From: Buddleja alternifolia
Lineage: Eukaryota; Streptophyta; Magnoliopsida; Lamiales; Scrophulariaceae
Direction: 5' to 3'
NCBI GenBank assembly: GCA_019426215.1
Contig: CM033402.1
Coordinates: forward strand, 26,881,102-26,945,101
Length of the DNA: 64,000 nt
The notes under the pieces are model-generated. The model saw only the letters and a program-made list of their open reading frames with translations. It had not been told where the DNA came from and made no database searches. The translations under genes and the position numbers were made by a program. Shown here one piece after another: positions 1 through 9,374 of this stretch (its first letter is position 1; the number at the start of each line of letters is the position of its first letter).

Positions 1-91
1 GGGGCGAGCAGATGATGAGCCCGCACGGGGAGGTGGGGGTGGTGGGGGGGATGGTGATGATGATGAGTTGGATGCCTTGTTTGGCGATTAG
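1..91 (+). pseudogene. Env-like ORF, C-terminal tail (Athila B-left)
   Basis: The first 91 bases encode a Gly/Asp-rich acidic tail ending in LDALFGD followed by TAG. The same ending closes the env-like ORF of Athila-B at 54773, which identifies it. Only the tail is visible. The acidic run followed by a short hydrophobic patch is unusual for an envelope protein and is discussed in the findings. Confidence 0.8.
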
Positions 92-1664
92 ACTTGTTTT
101 GTGTCTATTTCCTGTCTTTATTGTTAGATTTTTGTTTTTTGTTTATTATTTGTGGATGTTGTTTTAGACATGTTTAGTCTTTTATATATTCGATGCATGC
201 TTAGTTTATTGTTGCTATATATTGTGTTGCATGTTGTGTTTCTTGAATATATGCAATGCTTTCCCATTTAGTATGGCTAGCACATTTTCACTTTGTAGTG
301 GATACCTGCATGTGAGGCTTTCTTTTGCCCGAGTAGCTGTTGCCAAACTTTGGATAGACTCTGATTGGACAACTCGGGTTTGCTTTTCAGCATCCCATTA
401 TGGTGACGTGTACTCTCCTCTTTTATTTTCGAACATTAGGGACAATGACTGTTCCAAGTTTGGGAGGGGGGGGGGGAGACGGTTGTACCTCTACATATGA
501 TAATGTGCACATTTTTAAGCATCTTAAAATTTTTGGTAGGATTGTAAACCCTTCAATTAATGCATTGAGATTGATTAAGTTAAATCAATGGCATGTTTTC
601 TCTATCAATTTGGACTTAAATGAACTATACACATTGTTTCCTTGCTCAAGGGACCCTAAACAAGATTAGATTGTCTTTAAGATGAATCACATGCGTACAT
701 AAGTCGAAGGTAGAGGGATTGAGTGGGTAACCATTTTGAAACACTTAAAGGCTTGATCCCGAAAATATCAACTTAGATGTTTCACATGTGTTATGAGTTG
801 AGAATGTCTTTGTATGCTTAAAAAGAATAAAAGAGGTTGAACATTGGTATGACTGCAAAAGTCAGGCTTAATAGATACTGGGGGCGAAGAGCACCATGCC
901 TAGAATACTGTACTATTAAGCTAATTTGAGCTAAGCTCAAGCCAATGAAAGTGTAAAGGGAATAAGGACCTAGTTTGGTTTTGTGGCCTTTGGCACTCGA
1001 GTGATTAAGCCCTTAGGAGTGTCTCTACACTTAATACCCTAAAACCGTCCGGTTTGGGAGTTATTGGCTCGAATCTCGTTACAAGGGTGTCATGGAAAGC
1101 CTAAGAGAACCGAACATTGCTCATGTTCTAGCCTCTAATGTTTTGAGTTGAAAGTTGCATAAGTTAAAGCCCAAAGTGGATAAATTGATGAAATTTTAAG
1201 TGGCTATGAAGTTTTCTTCAATTCTCATGCCATGTGACTAATCAAAAGTCGATACGATATGGGATTAATGCTTGAAAAGTGGTAAGAATGCCACTCGATT
1301 ATAATACCTTAGATTTATCACACTACACCCCTAGATTGGTCTTTTCAAGGTTAAGGCGTAACATGAGCAAGTATGTGACGTGTATATATATGTAATTTTG
1401 AGCTTAAACAGATGAATTCATGCCATTGATTTATTATTAATCATATTGATTTGCGTTGTTTGAGTGTGGTTGAAAATCCTTCGATTTTGTGGGTATATCG
1501 TATGCAAACCCTCACGAGACTATAACTCGTCCTTTGAGGTAACTCAAGGGTTCAAAGGCTTGTTGCATTCGCTAAATGCAACCGTGTACTCCAAGAAAGT
1601 GAGTTAGGTAGTTCTTCTTTTTGTTTCTCCCGTGTTTGATGATGTTTTTCCTATCCTATAGTTT
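92..1664 (+). other. Athila 3' noncoding region
   Basis: About 1.6 kb between the env-like stop and the polypurine tract. Short open frames here show no domain and are not conserved in Athila-B, so I call it noncoding. It aligns with 54774-55995 (Athila-B, which has lost about 430 bp corresponding to roughly 1132-1571 here) and, in reverse orientation, with parts of 35900-36800 in Athila-C. Conservation between families without an ORF suggests a role in the RNA, such as packaging or 3' processing, but that is inference. Confidence 0.75.
457..478 (+). promoter_or_regulatory. Internal polypurine-tract-like site
   Basis: AAGTTTGGGA is followed by 11 G. It follows a GGGACAATG motif about 20 bases upstream. 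It resembles the terminal polypurine tract (AAGTTTGGGG) but lies about 1.2 kb before it. Equivalent sites occur in every Athila here: 55138-55152 and 55224-55238 in B, 5725-5738 in A, 37125-37137 in C. Confidence 0.55.
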
Positions 1665-1706
1665 ATTGCTCGAGGTCGAGCAATTGATAAGTTTGGGGGG
1701 GGGGGG
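1665..1706 (+). promoter_or_regulatory. 20-bp palindrome and terminal polypurine tract
   Basis: ATTGCTCGA-GG-TCGAGCAAT (1665-1684) is a perfect inverted repeat with 9-bp arms. It is followed by ATAAGTTT and 12 G, directly against the LTR start TGATAAG at 1707. The G run is the expected primer site for plus-strand DNA synthesis. The palindrome is repeated with a different centre at 55996-56015 in Athila-B. Confidence 0.8.
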
Positions 1707-3091
1707 TGATAAGAGGCGTTCTTAAGTGTTTTTAAGCCCGTGATTTGAAGTTTTTGGATTTATTTATTGCCTAAATCATGCCACATTTGCATTTAATCGG
1801 GATGTTAAGTGAGTTCAGGTGATAAACGAGAGCACACGAAGAAAAGGGCGAAAAACGATACACGACACAATTTCGAGCCTGTTGACCACGCCCAGGCGCC
1901 AGTATGACCATGCCTGGGCACCGAGCAAGAAGCAGCAAGTTCAGCATCCTGTTGCCCACGCCTAGGCGCCGCCTTACCCGCGCCCAGGCGCCGTCTTACC
2001 CACGCCCAGGGCCGTCTTGCCAGCGCCCGGGCGTTGTTGTCGTCACGCCTGGGCGCCGCCGGACTTATCCCCCAAGAAAGATACTCCACGTAGGCCGCGC
2101 CTGGGCGCCAGCGTAACCGTTTTTCAAGTGTATAAAAGCCAGATTTCAGCAATGAGAGGGGTTCGAAAATCTGGGGATTGAGGGCATTTTTCTGGGATTT
2201 TGAGCCACAAATTCATCAATCTTGGAGGGAGAAGAGGGGGGATTAAGCTAGAGATTGGAGTTTCAAGCTAGGATTCATCATCAACCAAGCCTTAGGGAGT
2301 TTTACTTGCTTTCATTACATGTTTATGTTCATAATTATGTATATGATTGTTCTAAATCTTCTTGAGCTATTGATGATGAGCAATTTTGTAGAACTAAGGC
2401 CATGTGAAGCCCAAATTTATGAGTCAATATATATGAAGTGATATTTTTGTATTAATTCTCCTATTGCTTTGTGTGTTAATTTTATGCTTTTATTCCAATC
2501 ATGTGCTTGATCACCATATGCTTGTTATCTTGCCTAATCTAGTCATTCGAGAGAAGATAGGTTAGGGTTCAAGGGAATTAACACATCATCCGAAACAAAT
2601 GAGGAATTGCCCCTAGAAATAGGTAAAGATTTTCGGGTGCTGTTAGCCGGATTTATCCGGAGAAACTCTAGAACATTAATGCGTGGTTATTGATTAGATT
2701 CTCGGATAGACATATTTAGAGAACCATCAATTAATCATAGGATTATTATGAGCCGAGACATCGGGTAATAGTTAACTAAGGAGTTTCCACCAAAGCAATA
2801 GGAGTCTAATAATTCGAGGAGTAACCCATATATATTGACGAGTAGATTCGGTTGTAGCATGTGCCTTAGTCATTTTATCATACGTGAGTTTTAATCTATA
2901 GTTCGTTTCCTCTTTTATCCTTCGTTTATTCAATCAATACTTGCACGTTACTTTAATTGTCTTTCTTTTATTGTTAATCATAAACTAAAATACCTAGTCC
3001 TTGAGGTTCGACAACCCGGACTTTTAGTCCACTTATTACTACGCTCGACTAGTATACTTGCTATCCAAGCACGTTAGGTATTAGCGTGTCA
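1707..3091 (+). repeat. 3' LTR of Athila B-left
   Basis: The 1385-bp LTR starts TGATAAGAGG and ends GCGTGTCA. The start is fixed by the G12 tract before it and by two homologous LTRs at 46788 and 56034. It contains a GC-rich motif cluster, a TATA box at 2131-2137, and a roughly 900-bp downstream part. That downstream part is alignable with the LTR of Athila-C (for example around 2752-2772 here against 34777-34790 in reverse). Confidence 0.92.
1887..2137 (+). promoter_or_regulatory. LTR promoter: GGCGCC-type motif array plus TATA box
   Basis: Eight related 14-mers of the form CACGCCYRGGCGCC lie at 1887-1900, 1909-1922, 1957-1970, 1979-1992, 2001-2013, 2022-2034, 2044-2057 and 2096-2109. TATAAAA follows at 2131-2137, 21 bases after the last copy. 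The ideal form GGCGCCTAGGCGCC is a perfect palindrome. The array is strikingly GC-rich inside an AT-rich LTR. Athila-B carries five copies in each LTR. Confidence 0.8.
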
Positions 3092-3199
3092 CATATGCAA
3101 TTCTATATGTAATAGAATTTGGTCTATTCCCCTCTTTCATAAGATCATTTCTTTTAAAATCTTGATAAAGGGTTAAGACTCGGCTGAAATCTTTGTCAG
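3092..3199 (-). pseudogene. Endogenous pararetrovirus, downstream part of movement-protein region
   Basis: Read on the minus strand this 108-base piece continues the movement-protein frame that breaks off at 20460. The link is the Athila-A target duplication GTCAG at 3195-3199 and 20455-20459. The peptide has the Ser-Arg-x-Leu-Thr-Leu and Asp-Leu-Met-Lys-Glu-Gly pattern of the 30K-type movement proteins of Caulimoviridae. It ends where the LTR of Athila B-left begins. I infer that the two pieces were contiguous before Athila-A inserted. Confidence 0.75.
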
Positions 3200-4402
3200 T
3201 GAGACGTGAAAACGTAGCAAGTGCACTAGATCGTGCAAGTCATATAATGGATATTTAAGTCCGGATTATCGTACCCAAGGGACAACATATTTAAGTATTG
3301 AAACTGTTGTATTACCTAATTCCAAGTTATATAATTAACGTGTGATTGTTTAATTAACTAAAGAAAATTAAATATGTAAAACACGTAGAGATTGAAAAAT
3401 CAGAGGAAGAGAGATAACTAAGACACGTGATCCGGCCAAACTACTCCTTATCGATTATGAAGTGTGTTATTCAATTATTACTTATTATGCTATGGCGGAA
3501 ACTCCAAAATTATACACTACCCAATCTCTTGGTATAGTGCGTATATGTTAATTAATGATTCCCTATGAGAATTCAATTAATACACATGCATTAACAAGAT
3601 TTATGAGATTCTCCATTACCGAAAGGCTACACGAATGAATCGAATCTATCCCTAGTCAATTCTAAGACGTGTTGTTCAATTGCTCAAGCATCCTTAACCT
3701 ATATCCTCTCGAAATCTCAGCTAAGCAATTTATCAAACAAGTGGTGATCAAGCACTCATAAGCATTAAACACAACAAATTGAACACATAGCATGCCAAGC
3801 AATAATCAAAAAATAATAATTTATAAACGATAATTCATAGTTTGCCTTCACACGGCCTTAGTCAAACGAATTTAGTTCATGATCGAAAAGAAAGAGAAAT
3901 AACAATCTTCAAAAGATATGTTTAATGAACTAATCTCAAAAGAAGTGAAAAACTCCCTATTACAATCTTGATTTTCTTGTTGTTGCTTGAATTCTCCGTT
4001 TTCGTAGACAAATTCGGAGTCTTCAAGCTTTTTCCTTGCTTCCTATGGTTTTCTCTAGCTTCTCTAGGTTTTTCTCTCAATCCTTGTATTGTAAAAAGTG
4101 TGTTATCCTCCAAAAACTGACCTAAAACACTATTTATAGGTTGCTGTACGCGGACGGGATGTTGCGGCATCGATATGTGATGCTGCAGCATCAAAATTTC
4201 ACTCGTGCAGCCGTTTTACACTGTGATGCTGCGGCATCACAGGTTTGTCGATTTTTTCTTCATCTTTTGGATCCAATGATGCTCTATACCTGATACACAT
4301 AAATAAAACAAATCAAGGTATAATATGGGATAAAATTTACTAGAAAACGAGCCAAATCCAAGAAAAGAGGCGCCCGAAAAGGCGTAAAATACGAACTTAT
4401 CA
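3200..4402 (-). repeat. 3' LTR of Athila-A
   Basis: The 1203-bp LTR reads TGAGACGTG to CTTATCA on the plus strand. It pairs with 19259-20454. On the minus strand it starts TGATAAG, like the LTRs of Athila-B and -C. The polypurine tract (minus strand, AAGTTTGGGGGTGT) lies directly beyond it at about 4403-4416. Confidence 0.95.
4131..4240 (-). promoter_or_regulatory. LTR promoter: GATGCTGCAGCATC array plus TATA box
   Basis: Minus-strand TATAAATA lies at 4131-4138. Upstream in that direction are three palindromic 14-mers: 4158-4171 (GATGTTGCGGCATC), 4179-4192 (GATGCTGCAGCATC, perfect palindrome) and 4225-4238 (GATGCTGCGGCATC, extended to GTG...CAC). The nearest copy is 20 bases from the TATA box, almost the same spacing as the unrelated motif in Athila-B. 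Confidence 0.8.
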
Positions 4403-6129
4403 ACACCCCCAAACTTGAGTTTGATTGTCCTCGAGCAAAGAAAATAGAATCCACCCATAAGCTCAATGAATTGTTTAGACAACTCCAACACAAAAATGCA
4501 AGATACTACCCCTTAAAACAAGATTTATGAAAAATCACTCATTCATAAAAAACATTCAAGATTTATATCTCAAAAATCTTCATCATTAACCCTAAGTCAT
4601 GACTCCTATGTCTTTTCTATGTCAAGTATCCAAATTAGGCAAGATTACGTAAACAAATCAGACTCATTGACATAAATCGACTTCGAAATTGTAAAACTTA
4701 ATTGAATGCACAATACACGATAACCATGATCAACAGGTCTTTTCGGCTTGTAACGTAGGGCTCGAGTGTTGGCTAGGTTGGGAATTTATGGATAAAAGTG
4801 ACTAAAAGCTTAAAGAGCCTAAAACTCGATATCCTCAAGATATACTCTCTAAATAAACTTCATACTCCAAATTCTCACCACTTTTTCTCTTTCTTTTTTT
4901 CTTTCCCTTCTTTCTTTTTATTGTTTTTTTTCAAACTCACAACCCCAAAACATAATTCTTGTCGATATTGGGTTGTGTATGAGTGACAACACCTAACCAA
5001 TGATCATTGAAGCATCACATATATAGCCTAGTCGAGAGATTTTTTCCTTTTTTCATTTTTTTTTCTTTCTTTTAGTTTTTTTTCTTTGTTTTTTATCATA
5101 TTTTTTTTCCGACTATTTCGGCTCAACTTTATTCAAGTGCTTCTCACATCCTTCTCATTCATTTAGTATACCTCAAAACCTTCATCACTTCTCAAAATAA
5201 ACCAACTCAATCTTCCCACTCTTATGTGCACGAGATAACAAGATGCACACCCAATCATAGTTAAAAGATATCAAATTCTACGCTCTCACAACCGGGTAAT
5301 TCATTCTTTGTTTTTCTTCCAGGCTAAAGGGTAGTTGATGTGGTTCATAAAAGAAAGTCGAATGGTGGTCTGTGGTGTGCTTAGCACACCCCATTCTGAT
5401 CATTAAGGCTCAAATAAAGGTCTAGAGGCAATGAATATAATGCAAGCCAATGTAAGGCTTAAGACAAATCAAAGATGGCCTAAATCATGTCATGGTCACA
5501 CAATATTGACTAACACGAATATCAAAAGACCAACTAAACATGTGTATCACAATTAAGGGGTTTTGACTCGGAACAATTTGAAACAACAAATTCGTCATGC
5601 TTTATCAAAGCAAATAATTGTTCATAAAAAAATTTTATTCAAAAGGTTTCTCTTGCGAAAATGTGTACAAATTGTAAAAATCGGGCACAAAAATATAAAA
5701 CATGCATATTCAATTCATGTATCTCACCCCCAAACCTAAAAATTAACATTGTCCTCAATGTTATAACAGGAAATTGCGAAGAGAGTGAAGATACTGCCCT
5801 GATGAGAAACATAAGAAGTGTTTCCCCATAGTCCGATGAAGAACTTGGGTGTGTATCAACTGTTGTGCACCATACGCATTGAAACGAGTCAAAGAAAAAT
5901 CAACCAAAAGCTCCACATCCTAACTCACGAAAACAAGAGAAACGATTAAACGAAACAAAAACTAAAGTAATAGGGATGGATTAGTTCAGTACAGGCCAAA
6001 AATAAACAGAAAATCAAAACGAAGCGATAAAGATAAACGACTACGATGTTCATGCAGAGTACATCAAAATAAAGCGCCATAAGGAAACTACGGGACATAT
6101 CCGTAAAACATAATCAATGAGCATCGTCT
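4403..6129 (-). other. Athila-A 3' noncoding region with two polypurine-like tracts
   Basis: This stretch lies between the env-like stop and the 3' LTR. It contains the terminal polypurine tract at its LTR end and a second tract of the same kind at 5725-5738, preceded in the minus direction by the AACATTGAGGACAATGTT sequence at 5745-5762. Long pyrimidine runs at about 4860-4935 and 5040-5110 become purine-rich on the element strand. I see no conserved reading frame. Confidence 0.75.
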
Positions 6130-7233
6130 TCAGTCTTCAGGTAGCAGAGCTTGTGCGTGCTGGGCTTCTAACTTATCTAAGCGTCGATGAACTCGAGCCA
6201 ACTCCTGAATTATTACGGCATTCTGTTAAATGATGTAAAAGTCACGGTCCCACGAAGAAGCCGTGAATGGTGGGATAGAACTTAAATCGGGAACCGGAGC
6301 ATCTTCATCATGAATTGCATCTAAAGTGTTGGTAATGACGGAGTTTTTGAGTGAGGCCCAAGTGATGGGTGAATGTGGGCTCAAGAATACATCCGATGAG
6401 GTGCCGATGATGTTGTGACGATTACAGAGCATAGTTATCAACGATGGGAAGGGCAAATTCGTATGCTTGAAGAGGCAACTCTTCATGGCATCAAGGAATG
6501 AAGAAAAGATAACCTGCCCGACATCTATTGGCTTGTCTGTCATGAGTCGATGAATTAATACCGCCTCTCAACGGTAACAGAGGATTTCCCAAAGTAGGAG
6601 TCAAACGATAAGTGATGAAATGAAGCCAAAGTTTTGCCTCTGTCTTTAACCGGCCTTGGGGAAGGTTGACCGGATGACCATCAGTTTTCGACGTGTTCCA
6701 ACTAGTGTTTTCAATACACAGTTCATTAAGGATACCCGGAAAATCCACATCTGAATAGTATCTTGCATATTCCACCCGCGTGGTAGAATGAGTCAATCCT
6801 AGAACGATATTGATGGTCTTAGGATCAAAGTGAACAAATTCAGTCCGTACGAATACACGTGTAATTATAGGATCAACCTTGAGACGTGTGTCGCGGGCAT
6901 TAGAATAAAACTCGTGTACCAAATTCTGACATGCCTCACGGGGAGTTTCAACAAATTTTTTCCAATCCCTATTTTGAATCTTCTGTAGTATCTCGAGCTC
7001 CTTGGTGGACGTAACCAAATTGAATTCCCTTTTCAAGAACAATAGGAAGAGTTTTAATGTGGCGGTAGTTCTTGTATGCAACGTGTGAAGTAAACCTCGG
7101 TGGTAGTGAAAGGGTTTCCTCATGTTCCTCAAACTCGGACTCAGTAGAGTCCTCCATAAAATCTAAATCATCCTCAACTGGACTAGTACGACTGATACTC
7201 GCTGACTGTTTGCCCTTTAGCCCTTTTCGACAT
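6130..7233 (-). pseudogene. Env-like ORF of Athila-A
   Basis: This is the ORF downstream of pol that defines Athila elements, often called env-like and annotated in plants as putative plant transposon protein. The start ATG at 7233 opens with the basic MSKRAKGQ. Similarity continues through the central domain (WLHFITYRLTPT and the Asp/Arg-rich region before it) to a short heptad-rich C-terminus ending LLPED at 6130. At least three frame breaks (about 7185, about 7000 and about 6540) disable it. I see no signal peptide or obvious transmembrane helix, so a true envelope role is not supported here. Its leader and possible promoter lie at 7260-8129. Confidence 0.78.
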
Positions 7234-7259
7234 GGCAAAATTACTCGGATGAACAACTT

Positions 7260-8129
7260 CTGGAAATTTTTTGGCAGCGTAATGACGTATTACAAAATGA
7301 CCAAGTTCTCGACACTATGCTCTACTCTCTACTCCAAAGATAGAAATCCCAAATCAACAACCCATTTTCCATAGCATAAATCAATAACCCAGATCCAACA
7401 TTTCAAAAACTCACTACAGCTGCATCCATACAACTCCAAACCACAGTCCCAAAGTAAAATTGGAACTACACAGGCCACAATAATTGATAGCCACAAAATC
7501 AATGTTTTTCCAAAGCAACCAAAAGAAATGCAAATATAGAATTTTAGCAAGAATCCCTCAATAGAAAATGTCGAACCTAAATACCGGAGAAATGCATGTA
7601 CACCTGGAGCTTGAAAATTGAACAGCAATACTTACACCCTGACCCCCAAGAGACCTGAACGCCCAAAGAGTGCAACCGAACAACCCCCGAACTTAAGAGT
7701 GGTGTTCAATAGAGGACGAGCAGCGCGGTAGCGAGAGCTGGTGAAGACAGCCAGAGAACGGCAACGGCAGGTGCAGTTGTGATGTGGGTTGCGACGGCGA
7801 GAGTGGTCGGCGATTGGTGGGGTGAGTCAACGGCGAAGTGAGGTGGCCAGCAGGTGTGGTGGTGTAAGTCGACGGCGAGAATGGTGAGAAAGTGAGGGAG
7901 GTTCCACCGGCGATGTGAGGGGAGTGGTGACCGGCGATCGGAGATGGGTTGGGTAGTATTTGGACTGAGTTGTGAGATTGGAGAAGGATTGGGGAAGTTG
8001 GGGATATTACGAAATTAAACCCCTTTTCAATTAATTTTTTTTTTTTTTTTTTTATATGTGTGATGCTGCGGCATCGTGCAACTTTCGGCTAAAAAGCATA
8101 GAAAGTTTGCACATTGATATTGCGGCATC
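7260..8129 (-). promoter_or_regulatory. Candidate internal promoter and 5' leader intron of the env-like ORF
   Basis: Two copies of the Athila-A LTR motif recur here: 8116-8129 (GATATTGCGGCATC) and 8062-8075 (GATGCTGCGGCATC). A minus-strand TATAAAA at 8050-8056 follows, although it runs into a poly-A stretch and could be chance. Downstream is a C-rich plant-like leader, then a strong 5' splice site GTAAGTATT starting at 7635 and a 3' splice site TTTCCAG ending at 7260. That acceptor is 26 bases before the env-like ATG. The same order of parts is found in Athila-B at 52836-53476. Transcription from here is inference. Confidence 0.5.
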
Positions 8130-8260
8130 GATACAGGCCAAACAATCTGCTCCATTGAATTTTTTTTTCAGCGTAGAAACCTACAAAAACAACACGTAGA
8201 TGTGAACGAAAAGATATGAAAAGAAATGAAAACAGAAAGAAACTAACGAAAAGCATAAAA

Positions 8261-8278
8261 CTTGGGTTGCCTCCCAAG
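8261..8278 (-). other. Conserved hairpin after pol
   Basis: On the minus strand CTTGGGAGGCAACCCAAG can form a six-pair stem with an AGGCAA loop. It lies about 45 bases after the integrase stop. Related copies follow pol in Athila-B (52675-52692) and Athila-C (37456-37473). Confidence 0.5.
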
Positions 8279-8321
8279 AAACACCTGTTTAAAGTCGTTA
8301 GCTTGACTCAAAAGGGTCGAC

Positions 8322-9374
8322 TTAGTTCGATGGATCAGTGAGCTCGACAACAACTTTGTCGGGACTCCAATTAGTGCCTTCATAATGTTTCAACCGGTGC
8401 CCGTTGACTTTGAAAGTGCACTTATCCCCATTAGCTACTTTGACAGCGCCGGATGGATAGATCTTGGTGACAGTGAAAGGACCCGACCACTTAGAGCGAA
8501 GTTTGCATGGTAAGAGTTTAAGTTGCGAATTGTAAAGTAGGACCTTTTTTCCCTCAGTAAACTCTCTCAGAGTGATGCGTTTATCATGGCACTTCTTCGT
8601 TCGTTCTTTGTAAAGTTTGGCATTCTCGTAAGCTTCGAGTCGAAACTCATCCATCTCATTGAGCTGCAATAACCTGTTGTCACCTACAACTTGCATGTCA
8701 AAGTTTAGAAATTTTATAGCCCAATAAGCTTGGTGTTCCAATTCAACGGGTAAGTGACAGGTTTTACCAAAAATGAGGTGATAAGGGGACATGCCAATAG
8801 GGGTCTTAAAAGCATTTCTATATGCCCATAAGTCATTATCGAATTTTAAAGACCAATCTTTCCTAGACATGTTCATAGTTTTCTCTAGGATTCTTTTAAT
8901 TTCCCTATTCGACACTTCAACTTGGCCACTCGTTTGAGGATGGTAAGGTGTAGAGACCTTATGAGTGACACCGTATTTACGTAAAACAACATCAAATTGT
9001 TTATTACAAAAATGGGTTCCACCATCGCTAATAATGGCTCTAGGGGTTCCAAAATGTGTAAAAACATGCTTTTTCAAAAACTTGATAACCACCCTAGCAT
9101 CGTTAGTTCTAAGTGCCTCGACTTCTACCCATTTGGAAACATAATCCACTGCCACGAGTATATACTTGTTAGAACATGAACTTGGGAAAGGTCCCATGAT
9201 ATCTATGCCCCACACATCAAATAATTCACATTCTAACATGCTATTCAGTGGCATCTCATGCTTCCTAGATATATTACCAACTCTTTGACATCGATCACAC
9301 ATAGCTACATAAGCATAAGCATCTTTAAAAAGAGAAGGCCAGTAAAAACCTGATTTAAGAACCTTAGATGCGGT
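8322..9374 (-). pseudogene. Athila-A integrase, catalytic core and C-terminus
   Basis: This is the 3' part of pol. The integrase core shows the catalytic triad: Asp in GIDIMGP, Asp in ISDGGTHF and Glu in [11 protein letters not shown]. The C-terminal half has the GPFTV and YPSGAV features typical of the Ty3 GPY/F module. This piece is open through to the stop at 8322. Its N-terminal zinc-binding half lies at 14724 and above, cut off by the copia insertion. The first in-frame Met is not a real start. Confidence 0.92.

Larger units (their letters stand above)
1..3091 (+). mobile_element. Athila-type Ty3 element B-left, 3' end only
   Basis: This is the 3' end of an Athila-family LTR retrotransposon that starts outside the window. 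It holds the last codons of the env-like ORF, about 1.6 kb of 3' noncoding DNA, a polypurine tract and a complete 3' LTR. It is the same family as the full element at 46788-59027: the env-like tail, the noncoding stretch and the LTR all align. The outer end abuts pararetrovirus sequence at 3092, so the element probably inserted into that relic; the expected 5-bp target copy would be CATAT at 3092-3096, whose partner is off the window. Confidence 0.9.

Noticed and set aside
222..669. Short plus-strand frames, partly matched at 54914-55305
   Set aside because: The match reflects conserved 3' noncoding DNA of the B family; frames differ in length and contain polypurine tracts.
4798..4986. 62-codon frame with Phe/Ser run
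   Set aside because: Product of a pyrimidine-rich tract in the Athila-A 3' noncoding part.
7329..7628. 99-codon minus-strand frame upstream of the Athila-A env-like ORF
   Set aside because: It lies inside the inferred leader intron, is AT-rich and has no counterpart in Athila-B.
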